Translations under genes and position numbers: made by a program | Assembly (NCBI GenBank): GCA_024640925.1 | Contig: JAHEEB010000289.1 | Span: forward strand, 1 to 6,115 | Length of the DNA stretch: 6,115 bases | Direction: 5' to 3' | DNA from: Bacteroidota bacterium | GTDB taxonomy: Bacteria > Bacteroidota > Bacteroidia > Bacteroidales > UBA10428 | Notes under the pieces: model-generated | What the model saw: the letters and a program-made list of their open reading frames with translations, nothing else | Databases searched by the model: none | Told to the model about the DNA's origin: nothing | Shown here: in pieces, positions 1 to 6,115 of the stretch | How the letters are laid out: the number at the start of each line of letters is the position of its first letter | Position numbering within the stretch: the first letter of the stretch is position 1

Positions 1-85
1 AAAATGTTTAAGCTTGATTAAACAAAATTTTCACTTTCCTGTTGTTAATATAACGAGAAGGATTAAACGAAAGAAATTGATTCAT

Positions 86-733
86 ATGTTCGGAAAAAAT
101 ATATTTCCACTCATGGTATTCCTCATACTATCAACCCATTTATATTCACAAGGGGGAGAAAAAGGTACTATTGAGGGTAGAATTGTTGATGCTTCAACAA
201 ATGAGCCCATACCTTTTGCAACCTTATTTATTGAGGGGACAAAGATAGGATCGCTCAGCGATTTGGAGGGTAACTTTACATTTACCGGCATAAAACCCGG
301 CTATGTTCGTATTTTTGCAACCTCGGTCGGATTTGAAGATTATCTCTCCGAAGAGTTTTTGGTAACCAATGCAAACAAAGCATACATTGATGTTTCTATG
401 ATACAGACGCAACTGAAACTTGATGAGGTTGTGGTAAAAGCTTCTGTTTTCAGGAAGAAGGAAGAGAGCCCTGTATCTTTGCGTCGCATTGGAATTGAAC
501 AGATAGAGAAAAGTCCTGGTGGTAACCGCGATATATCGAAAGTTATTCAGTCGTTTCCGGGAGTATCATCAACTCTGGCTTATCGAAACGATGTAATTGT
601 CAGGGGAGGAGGTCCCGGTGAGAATGTGTTTTACCTCGACGGAGTTGAAATACCAAACTTGAATCACTTCGCTACGCAAGGAGCTTCGGGCGGACCAGTC
701 GGAATAATAATGTCGATTTTATACGAGAGGTGA
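86..733 (+). CDS. TonB-dependent outer-membrane receptor, N-terminal part (frameshifted gene)
   Basis: This is the front part of an outer-membrane active transporter powered by TonB/ExbBD; the substrate is unknown. From the ATG at 86 the product starts with a signal peptide (hydrophobic core FPLMVFLILS, likely cleavage near residue 21-22 before or after Gln). A carboxypeptidase-regulatory-like beta-sandwich follows at about residues 27-105 (GTIEGRIVDA, LEGNFTF, GYVRIFATSVGFEDY). Next is a TonB-box-like LDEVVV at 112-117, then the plug domain with VIQSFPGV, DVIVRGGGPGENVFYLDG and the GGPVGII stretch. I chose the ATG at 86 over the TTG at 14 because it places the signal peptide at the N-terminus; the 24 extra residues from TTG are basic and unlike an export signal. 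The last few codons (MSILYER and stop at 731-733) are out of frame: the family sequence continues in another frame from about 709. This is half of one gene, not a separate protein. Confidence 0.85.
   Translation: MFGKNIFPLMVFLILSTHLYSQGGEKGTIEGRIVDASTNEPIPFATLFIEGTKIGSLSDLEGNFTFTGIKPGYVRIFATSVGFEDYLSEEFLVTNANKAYIDVSMIQTQLKLDEVVVKASVFRKKEESPVSLRRIGIEQIEKSPGGNRDISKVIQSFPGVSSTLAYRNDVIVRGGGPGENVFYLDGVEIPNLNHFATQGASGGPVGIIMSILYER
704..712 (+). other. Frameshift site in the receptor gene (one A apparently missing)
   Basis: The upstream frame reads GGA ATA ATA ATG TCG and then hits TGA at 731-733. Adding one A at 709/710 changes this to ATA ATA AAT GTC GAT TTT ATA CGA GAG GTG, giving I-I-N-V-D-F-I-R-E-V. 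That matches the strongly conserved plug motif and joins the two halves without loss. The site lies in an ATAATAAT run, a plausible place for slippage or a base-calling error. It is not a canonical X XXY YYZ slippery heptamer, so programmed frameshifting is unlikely. Confidence 0.85.
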
Positions 734-2502
734 ACTTTTATTCCGGAGCATTCCCAGCAAACACAAGTAATTCGCTCAGTTCGGTGCTTGATATGCGCCA
801 GGTTGATGGAAACAAAGATAAATTGAAGGTAAAAAACTCTGTTGGAGCCTCCGATATGGCACTTACCCTGGATGGACCGCTTTCTAAGAATACTACTTTT
901 ATTGCTTCAGCTCGTCGTTCATACCTGCAATTTCTTTTTGCTGCATTGAAATTGCCCTTTTTACCTACATATAACGACTTTCAGTTGAAAACACGAACTA
1001 TGATTGATGATAAAAATGAAATTAGTTTTATAGGATTGGGTGCTATCGACCAGTCTAAACTAAACCTTGATGCGAACGAAACGCCTGATCAGCGTTATAT
1101 TTTAAGCTATCTGCCTGTAAACAATCAGTGGAATTATACGGTTGGCGCTGTTTACAAACATTATCGTTCTAAAGGTTATGATACATATGTTCTAAGCAGG
1201 AACTACCTGAACAATGCATCATATAAGTATCCCGATAATAATGAATCGCTTCTTCGATCGTTCAATTACAAGTCGGCAGAAATCGAAAACAAATTCCGAT
1301 ATGAACATGTAACAACATTAAAAAACAACCTGAAAATTAACTATGGTGCCGGATTAGCATTTGCAAAATATTTCAATAATACCATGAATACTATCTATTC
1401 CGAAAGTGGCTCAACCATATTTGAATATAAAACAAACGCAGATATGTTTCATTATGGAGCATTTGTTCAGGCAAGCAAACCTCTTTTGAAGAGCAGACTT
1501 ACTACTTCTGTCGGACTTCGAACCGATGCAAGTACGTATTCTTCTGAAATGAATAGTCCTTTGAAACATATCTCACCGCGACTTTCACTTTCATATGCAT
1601 TAACAGATAAGTTATCGATCAATATGAATACAGGAAGATATTACCAACGGCCACCTTATACTGCCTTGGGTTATAAGGATAATAATGGCAACTTTGTTAA
1701 TAAGGTAAACGGAATAACCTATATTGCCAGTAATCATTATGTAACCGGAATAGAATTTCAACCCGATAAAGAATCAATGATTTCGGTCGAGGGATTTTAT
1801 AAAATATATTCAAAATACCCTTTTTCCATAGTCGATTCTGTTCCACTGGCAACCAAAGGTGCAGGTTTTGGTACTGTTGGCGACGAATCTCTTGTTCCAT
1901 TGTCAAAAGGACATTCCTATGGAGTTGAGATACTTGGTCGTTGGCAGAATCTGTTTGGTATTTCCACGGTATTTTCATACACATATGTTCGCAGTGAGTT
2001 TAAGGATTTACGTGCAGGGCATACAAATGAATATATTCCAACATCGTGGGATAACAGGCACATAATTAACCTGACAGCAACAAGAACCTTTAAAGGCAAT
2101 TGGTATATTGGTTTTAAATGGAGATTTGTGGGCGGTGCACCCTATACTCCATACGATATAGACAAATCGGAAATAAAAGCTGCATGGGATGCACAGGGTA
2201 AAGCTTATCTTGATTACTCTAAATTCAACAGTCTCCGTCTCCGTGCCTTTCATCAGCTCGATATAAGAGTGGATAAACAATACTATTTCAACAAATGGTC
2301 CCTGAATCTTTATATGGATATTCAGAATGTATATAATTTTAAGGCAGAGGAACCACCGACAATTGTCAGAAGATCGTTTATTGAACCAGGATATAACGAT
2401 GTTTATACCGAAAACTCTGTAGAGAAATATGAATTGGTAGAATTAGCCTCAGATGGGTCGGGAACCATTTTGCCTACCATTGGAATAATATTTGAATTTT
2501 AA
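709..2502 (+). CDS. TonB-dependent outer-membrane receptor, plug end and beta-barrel (frameshifted gene)
   Basis: This is the rest of the same receptor, read in the -1 frame relative to the first part. Its coding sense resumes at about 709; an independent ORF would have to start at the GTG at 730 or later. It begins inside the plug with VDFIREVNFYSGAFPA, followed by SSVLDMRQVDGN at the plug/barrel junction. About 500 residues of alternating aromatic and polar segments typical of a 22-strand barrel follow. Barrel landmarks are SPRLSLSYALTDKLSINMNTGRYYQ, here cited only by its ends SPRLSLSY and NMNTGRYYQ, then WDNRHIINLTATRTF and WSLNLYMDIQNVYNF. The chain ends in TIGIIFEF with a terminal Phe, the usual signal for outer-membrane assembly. 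Joined to the first part it gives about 805 residues, a normal length for the family. There is no further stop or frame change across about 596 codons. This fragment alone lacks a signal peptide and would not be exported. Confidence 0.85.
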   Translation, partial: NVDFIREVNFYSGAFPANTSNSLSSVLDMRQVDGNKDKLKVKNSVGASDMALTLDGPLSKNTTFIASARRSYLQFLFAALKLPFLPTYNDFQLKTRTMIDDKNEISFIGLGAIDQSKLNLDANETPDQRYILSYLPVNNQWNYTVGAVYKHYRSKGYDTYVLSRNYLNNASYKYPDNNESLLRSFNYKSAEIENKFRYEHVTTLKNNLKINYGAGLAFAKYFNNTMNTIYSESGSTIFEYKTNADMFHYGAFVQASKPLLKSRLTTSVGLRTDASTYSSEMNSPLKHISPRLSLSYALTDKLSINMNTGRYYQRPPYTALGYKDNNGNFVNKVNGITYIASNHYVTGIEFQPDKESMISVEGFYKIYSKYPFSIVDSVPLATKGAGFGTVGDESLVPLSKGHSYGVEILGRWQNLFGISTVFSYTYVRSEFKDLRAGHTNEYIPTSWDNRHIINLTATRTFKGNWYIGFKWRFVGGAPYTPYDIDKSEIKAAWDAQGKAYLDYSKFNSLRLRAFHQLDIRVDKQYYFNKWSLNLYMDIQNVYNFKAEEPPTIVRRSFIEPGYNDVYTENSVEKYELVELASDGSGTILPTIGIIFEF

Positions 2503-2522
2503 CATGAAAAAAATTGAATGCA

Positions 2523-3296
2523 ATGAATAAAATACGAATGAAAACTTTTACTGGTCTTACATTTATAGTATTGTTTTTGACATTCATAATACAGCCTTGG
2601 TCTTGTCGCACACAAAGACTTCCTGGAGATTACCCGACAGATACAATAATTACAAATAAAAACGGACAGGGTTGGAACCTATCAATTGAATTCATGAGGG
2701 GTGAAAAGCACAATCATCCACTTATGGCTATTTGGATAACCGATACAACTAACAACTATATCGAAACATTATACCTGGCAGAATCTATAGCTAAGGGAGT
2801 ATATTCGCATGGTGATAAATCAACAGGGAAATGGATGCCCGGTCCCATTCGTCGTCCAGCAACATTGCCAGTTTGGGCACATAGCCGGAATTTCAAAGAA
2901 AGCGATGGCCTCTACATACCTACAAAAAATACTCCTATACCCGATGCCATTTCCGGAGCCACTCCGCAAAATAACTTTATTCTTCAAACCAAAACTAGCT
3001 CAACAGAACCTGGTGTTTTCAGAGTTTATTTTGAAATTAACCAGACTTGGGACTGGAATGAATACTGGACAAACAATAAATTTCCTGATGATAAGGAATA
3101 TAAAACATCATGTCAGCCGGCCTTGGTTTATATGGCCACCATAGATACCCAAAGGAATGAGGGACCGGTGAACCTTATTCTGATAGGACATAGCCATTAC
3201 AATGGTAGCGATGGAACAATAAATCCTGATTTGAGTACAATAACAACGGCAAAGCAAATTACTTCTTCAATCAAAGTTAATCTGATAAAAAGGTGA
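2523..3296 (+). CDS. Secreted DUF2271-type protein with ApbE-like flavinylation motif
   Basis: A 257-residue exported protein that I assign to the DUF2271 (predicted periplasmic) family from memory of its pattern. The N-terminus has a hydrophobic stretch (about residues 11-23) ending at Cys28 in PWSC; this could be a non-canonical lipoprotein site, since Pro at -3 is unusual. Family-like stretches are HPLMAIWITD (65-74) with ETLYLAES, GKWMPGPIRRP (102-112), PDAISGATPQ (140-149), INQTWDWNEYW (172-182) and CQPALVYMATID (197-208). D141-A-I-S-G-A-T147 fits the Dxx[S/T]GA[T/S] consensus at which ApbE attaches FMN to Thr; modification is inferred. H63/H65 and H223/H225 form two HxH pairs that might bind metal. 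Start: ATG 2523 is preferred; ATG 2538 and TTG 2514 also keep the signal. It begins 20 bases after the receptor stop, so co-transcription is likely. The role is probably envelope redox or metal handling linked to the receptor, but this is unproven. Confidence 0.75.
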   Translation: MNKIRMKTFTGLTFIVLFLTFIIQPWSCRTQRLPGDYPTDTIITNKNGQGWNLSIEFMRGEKHNHPLMAIWITDTTNNYIETLYLAESIAKGVYSHGDKSTGKWMPGPIRRPATLPVWAHSRNFKESDGLYIPTKNTPIPDAISGATPQNNFILQTKTSSTEPGVFRVYFEINQTWDWNEYWTNNKFPDDKEYKTSCQPALVYMATIDTQRNEGPVNLILIGHSHYNGSDGTINPDLSTITTAKQITSSIKVNLIKR

Positions 3297-3311
3297 TTCT
3301 TATCACCGTTT
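3292..3311 (+). terminator. Possible intrinsic terminator overlapping the DUF2271-gene stop codon
   Basis: GGTGAT (3292-3297) and ATCACC (3302-3307) form a perfect 6-bp stem with a TCTT loop. It is preceded by an A run and followed by GTTT. The stop codon TGA (3294-3296) lies inside the 5' arm. The location between the receptor/DUF2271 pair and the phosphatase/SiaC pair suits a transcript end. The short stem and weak T tract mean termination may be partial or absent. Confidence 0.4.
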
Positions 3312-3339
3312 ATAGATGTATAATATCATCATGTATGGG

Positions 3340-3370
3340 TTGAAAAAATCAAGCCTGTTGCGTAACATTA
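3340..3370 (+). promoter_or_regulatory. Candidate Bacteroidota-type promoter for the phosphatase/SiaC operon
   Basis: TTG at 3340-3342 is followed after 20 bases by TAACATTA (3363-3370). Bacteroidota promoters use a -33 TTG/TTTG element and a -7 TAnnTTTG element at about this spacing. The -7 match is partial (four of six defined positions). It lies in the only gap in front of the gene, 20 bases before the ATG, so the untranslated leader would be short. A TATAAT-like string at 3319-3324 is an alternative only if a differently behaving sigma factor is used. Confidence 0.25.
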
Positions 3371-3389
3371 ATATAAAAAATAGCCCTTC

Positions 3390-5555
3390 ATGAAAATGAG
3401 AAATGGTTGGCTTAAAATTCTGTTTTTTTTTCTTTTATTTTCTCAGTTTTTATATTTACCCCTTTCAGCACAGACAATCGATGAATTAAATAATCAAATC
3501 GATAAATATAAAACGAACGGAAATAAAATTGAACTGGCAAATGCATATAATAAACTTGGAAATTTATACTGGCAAAAGAATAAATATTCCGATGCTATAA
3601 CATCTTATGAAAAGTCCCTCACTTTAAATGAAGAATTAGGTAATATTAATGCTCAGCGTATAATCTGTGGGTACCTTGGGCTTATTAACCTGGAAAAAGA
3701 AGATTATTCAAATGCTGTAAAATATTTTGAGCTAAGCCTGGCACTAAATCAAAAAGCCGGAAAGACCCAGGAAATTATTTCTGATTTGTACAATATTGCA
3801 CAGGCTTATCAATACCAGGGTAAACTAAATGAATCGAATTCATTTGCACAGAAAGCCCTGGACAAATCGAACGAAACAAATAATCTCGAAAGTATTAAGA
3901 GTTGCAATCTTTTGTTGGCCGAAAATTATGATAAGCTGGGCAACAGTAAAAAATCATCAGAATATTACAGTGTTTACAACTCTATTACAAGTCACTTGCA
4001 AAAGCAACAGGTGGCAAATCTTGAAAACCAGAATCGACAGATTCAGTCTAAAGTTTATAGTAAAGAGCTGGAACTGGAATCAGTAAAAGATACACTGCTC
4101 CAGGTAAGCAGAGAGATGAAACTTCAGCAGGAATTGAGTCAAATGAAGTTTAAAGCCCAGGAACAGGAGCGGCTGGCAGAGGATAAAGAACACAAAGCTA
4201 AAGAAAACCTGAACAGGACACGGATCCGTTTCCTAATAGTTGTTATTGCCCTGGCCCTGGCATTGCTCTCTTTGTTGTTTATACAAAGCCGTTTAAGGAA
4301 AGCTATAAATAAAAAACTCAAAGAACAAAACTTAAAAATTGAACAGCAAAAGGATGAAATTGAAAAACAGCGCGATTTAGCTGATAAACAAAGAAAGAAC
4401 CTGACTGACAGTATTCAGTATGCCCGAAGGATACAGGCTGCTGTAATTCCACGTCCGGAAACATTACATACTCATTTTAGCGACAGTTTTATTCTATACC
4501 GTCCACGCGATATAGTAAGCGGTGATTTTTACTGGTTTGCACAGAAAGATAATCTGTTTATCATTGCTGCTGCTGATTGCACAGGACATGGAGTGCCCGG
4601 GGCATTTATGAGTATGCTTGGAGTTGCATTTCTGAATGAGATAGTCAATAAAATTGCTATAAATGTTCATATTCAATCGTTAAGTGCCGATGAAATACTG
4701 GGAGAATTGCGTGAAAAGGTAATCTCCTCGCTTCACCAGTCTGAAAATCCGCAGGAACCTAAAGATGGAATGGATATAGCTTTATGTATTATTGATTTTG
4801 AAAGAAAGAAATTGCAATTTTCGGGGGCTTTTAATTCACTGATAATTGTTAGAAAAGGTGAAATTATTCACCTGAAGGGAGATAAAATGCCGGTTAGTTA
4901 TCATCAGCGCCGCGAGGTACCTTTTTCCCGAAAGGATATAGAACTCCAGGAAAACGACTGTTTATACATGTATTCCGATGGAATTATTGACCAGTTTGGG
5001 GGCGAACTCCGTTCAAAATATCTTTTATCACGTTTCACAAACCATCTGATGGAGATTTATCACAAACCCATGCAGGAGCAAAAACTTTACCTCGAAAATA
5101 GCTTTGATGAATGGAAAGGTGAAAATAACCAGGTAGATGATTTACTGGTGATAGGGTTCAGGTTCGTACGCGAATCCATTTCCGGGGTTACCGATTGGCA
5201 CGACCGCACTATACTTATTGCCGAAGATACCGATATAAATTATTTCCTTCTTGCCGAAGTACTTAAAAAAACAAAAGCAAAACTTATTCGTGTTAAAGAT
5301 GGAGCCGAAGCGGTAGAGCTTGTGAAAGCAAATGAAATTCATCTTGTGCTGATGGATATAAATATGCCTAAAATGGATGGTTATATTGCTACCAGGCTTA
5401 TTAAGGAACATAATTCAAAAATTCCAGTAATAATCCAAACGGCTATTTATGAAGATGGAAAGGCAAAAGCTATTGAGGTTGGTGCTGATGACTTTATTTC
5501 TAAACCTATTCACCTGAAATTATTTATGGAAAAAATTTCCAGGTTTTTAAACTAA
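3390..5555 (+). CDS. TPR-transmembrane-SpoIIE/PP2C phosphatase with C-terminal receiver domain
   Basis: A 721-residue inner-membrane sensor phosphatase. In order: signal peptide 1-27 (likely cleavage LSA/Q28); about four TPR-like helical pairs at 47-200 (for example AYNKLGNLYWQKNKYSDAI), predicted periplasmic; coiled coil about 205-275; transmembrane helix about 281-298; cytoplasmic coiled coil 300-345. The SpoIIE-type PP2C domain covers about 340-592, with SIQYARRIQAAVIP leading in. Expected Mn/Mg-binding acids are all present: D379 in SGDF, D396 in ADCTGHGVPGAFMSM, D530 in YSDGIID and D583/D584 in QVDDLLVIGF. A receiver domain follows at about 607-721, with acidic pair E612/D613, phospho-acceptor D656 in MDINMP, T684 and K705 in SKP. 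No histidine kinase domain is present. The likely substrate is the SiaC-family protein encoded 15 bases downstream, by analogy with SiaA/SiaC. ATG 3390 is chosen; ATG 3396 would differ by two residues. TPR-SpoIIE fusions are common in Bacteroidota; a terminal receiver on one is less usual to my knowledge. Confidence 0.93.
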   Translation: MKMRNGWLKILFFFLLFSQFLYLPLSAQTIDELNNQIDKYKTNGNKIELANAYNKLGNLYWQKNKYSDAITSYEKSLTLNEELGNINAQRIICGYLGLINLEKEDYSNAVKYFELSLALNQKAGKTQEIISDLYNIAQAYQYQGKLNESNSFAQKALDKSNETNNLESIKSCNLLLAENYDKLGNSKKSSEYYSVYNSITSHLQKQQVANLENQNRQIQSKVYSKELELESVKDTLLQVSREMKLQQELSQMKFKAQEQERLAEDKEHKAKENLNRTRIRFLIVVIALALALLSLLFIQSRLRKAINKKLKEQNLKIEQQKDEIEKQRDLADKQRKNLTDSIQYARRIQAAVIPRPETLHTHFSDSFILYRPRDIVSGDFYWFAQKDNLFIIAAADCTGHGVPGAFMSMLGVAFLNEIVNKIAINVHIQSLSADEILGELREKVISSLHQSENPQEPKDGMDIALCIIDFERKKLQFSGAFNSLIIVRKGEIIHLKGDKMPVSYHQRREVPFSRKDIELQENDCLYMYSDGIIDQFGGELRSKYLLSRFTNHLMEIYHKPMQEQKLYLENSFDEWKGENNQVDDLLVIGFRFVRESISGVTDWHDRTILIAEDTDINYFLLAEVLKKTKAKLIRVKDGAEAVELVKANEIHLVLMDINMPKMDGYIATRLIKEHNSKIPVIIQTAIYEDGKAKAIEVGADDFISKPIHLKLFMEKISRFLN

Positions 5556-5570
5556 CTAAATAATACTGAT

Positions 5571-5948
5571 ATGCGACCACTAATTATTGAGGAACAAGAT
5601 GATACTCTTAGTGTAATATTGGACAAGGGAAATAATCAATTTGAGTTTTCAGGGCGTTCTCTTCCTGAAGATGTTACCAGCTTTTATGAACCAATATATA
5701 ATTGGCTTGAAGAATATATGGTATCACCAAACCCAAAAACAGAGGTAAAAATGAAAATCGATTATTTTAACTCTGCCTCTCATAAAGCCATTAATCAATT
5801 GCTGGAATTACTTGCCAAACTTAGTAAAAAGGGGAATGTTGTTGTGGTAAAATGGCATTATATGAAAGATGATGAAGATATGCTGGAAACCGGGAAAGAT
5901 TATGCCGATCTGACAGGGCTAAATTTTGAATATATTGGTTATATTTAG
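5571..5948 (+). CDS. SiaC-family (DUF1987) regulatory phosphoprotein
   Basis: A 125-residue cytoplasmic protein, full length for the DUF1987/SiaC family. Family marks are FEFSGRSLPEDVTSFYEPIYNW (cited as FSGRSLPED, 26-33, and FYEPIYNWL, 38-46), IDYFNSASHKAINQLL (63-78), VVVKWHYMKDDEDMLETG (cited as KWHYMKDDEDM, 94-104) and a short hydrophobic C-terminus. In Pseudomonas, SiaC is phosphorylated on Thr68 by the kinase SiaB, dephosphorylated by the PP2C phosphatase SiaA, and in its unmodified form activates the diguanylate cyclase SiaD. Here the equivalent position is Ser68 in N-S-A-S, still phosphorylatable. The gene starts 15 bases after the SpoIIE phosphatase stop, so it almost certainly shares its transcript and is the probable substrate. 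The fold resembles anti-sigma antagonist (STAS-like) proteins in partner-switch systems. Its output partner in this organism is unknown; no SiaB or SiaD gene is visible. Confidence 0.92.
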   Translation: MRPLIIEEQDDTLSVILDKGNNQFEFSGRSLPEDVTSFYEPIYNWLEEYMVSPNPKTEVKMKIDYFNSASHKAINQLLELLAKLSKKGNVVVVKWHYMKDDEDMLETGKDYADLTGLNFEYIGYI

Positions 5949-5956
5949 AAATTATT

Positions 5957-5987
5957 TTGTTCCTGTTCAATAAATTCCTTATCTTAT
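5957..5987 (+). promoter_or_regulatory. Candidate Bacteroidota-type promoter before the last gene
   Basis: TTG at 5957-5959 (inside TTTTG) is followed after 20 bases by TATCTTAT (5980-5987). This partly matches the Bacteroidota -7 element TAnnTTTG and lies 15 bases before the ATG at 6003. The spacing equals that of the candidate at 3340. The 54-base gap has no clear hairpin, so the last gene may instead be read through from the SiaC-family gene. Confidence 0.3.
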
Positions 5988-6002
5988 ATAAAAATACATA
6001 TT

Positions 6003-6115
6003 ATGATAAAGAAGGTCGCTATATTCGCATTGTTTGTTATGCCGTTATGTATTTACGGACAACAAAAACCAGTATTTGAGAAAAAGATGCATGTATCGGC
6101 TGATGGCAAACTTTA
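6003..6115 (+). CDS. Exported protein of unknown function, N-terminal fragment (cut by window end)
   Basis: Only the first 37 codons are visible. The product begins with a clear signal peptide: Lys3-Lys4, hydrophobic core VAIFALFVMPLCIY, and a likely cleavage point at GQ/Q around residues 19-21. The mature part starts KPVFEKKMHVSADGKL. An FEKK..V...GK(L/F)Y-like opening is reminiscent of large Bacteroidota envelope proteins with OmpL47-type repeats, but the visible part is too short to assign a family. The ATG is 54 bases beyond the SiaC-family stop, with AT-rich sequence before it and no Shine-Dalgarno. It may be a separate transcription unit. The reading frame is open to the right edge. Confidence 0.65.
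   Translation, partial: MIKKVAIFALFVMPLCIYGQQKPVFEKKMHVSADGKL

Noticed and set aside
1..21. Possible C-terminal end of an upstream gene (K-M-F-K-L-D then TAA in frame 1)
   Set aside because: Six codons are too few to tell a gene end from chance; nothing in them is recognisable.
14..85. N-terminal extension of the receptor from the TTG at 14
   Set aside because: It would bury the signal peptide behind 24 mostly basic residues; the ATG at 86 gives a normal exported N-terminus.
703..712. Programmed -1 ribosomal frameshift in the receptor
   Set aside because: The A ATA ATA context does not allow standard slippery re-pairing, no stimulating structure is evident, and receptors of this family are not known to need one.
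1697..1984. Reverse-strand ORF of 95 residues inside the receptor gene
   Set aside because: It lies opposite clear barrel-coding sequence and its translation shows no domain or signal; similar reverse ORFs at 82-291, 2008-2280, 4139-4321, 4494-4676 and 5142-5411 were rejected for the same reason.
2504..2530. Eight-codon ORF (M-K-K-I-E-C-N-E) between the receptor and the DUF2271 gene
   Set aside because: It overlaps the DUF2271 start in another frame, is tiny and has no recognisable content; a leader peptide role cannot be supported.
2809..3144. Forward 111-codon ORF within the DUF2271 gene
   Set aside because: It is an alternative frame of a gene with clear family motifs; the product has no coherent features.

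Overview
The window reads as AT-rich chromosomal DNA from a member of the Bacteroidota, possibly a Bacteroidia lineage; the finer placement is a guess. The signs are a TonB-dependent receptor with an N-terminal carboxypeptidase-regulatory-like domain, a TPR/SpoIIE phosphatase of the type common in this phylum, a DUF1987 (SiaC-type) protein, exported proteins with mature ends near Gln, and no clear Shine-Dalgarno sequences. Every supported gene is on the + strand. No RNA gene, mobile element, CRISPR array or long repeat was seen, and no gap between genes exceeds about 100 bases.

Bases 86-3296 hold an envelope pair. The first gene is an outer-membrane TonB-dependent receptor of about 805 residues, interrupted by an apparent one-base deletion near 709/710 that splits it into two reading frames. 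Twenty bases after it comes a secreted DUF2271-type protein carrying an exact match to the ApbE flavinylation consensus (D-A-I-S-G-A-T) and two HxH pairs. The two probably form one unit for uptake of an unknown substrate, perhaps iron- or redox-linked. A small hairpin at the stop codon of the second gene may end this transcript.

Bases 3390-5948 hold a signalling pair. The first gene encodes a 721-residue membrane protein with a signal peptide, TPR repeats, coiled coil, a transmembrane helix, a second coiled coil, a SpoIIE/PP2C phosphatase and a C-terminal response-regulator receiver domain. Fifteen bases downstream is a 125-residue SiaC-family phosphoprotein. By analogy with Pseudomonas SiaA/SiaC, the phosphatase probably dephosphorylates the small protein at Ser68, with TPR and receiver inputs controlling it. 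The matching kinase (SiaB type) and output partner (such as a diguanylate cyclase of SiaD type) are not in the window.

A separate exported protein begins at 6003 and runs off the right edge. The two most notable points are the phosphatase-receiver/SiaC module and the possible flavin-carrying DUF2271 protein beside a TonB receptor.
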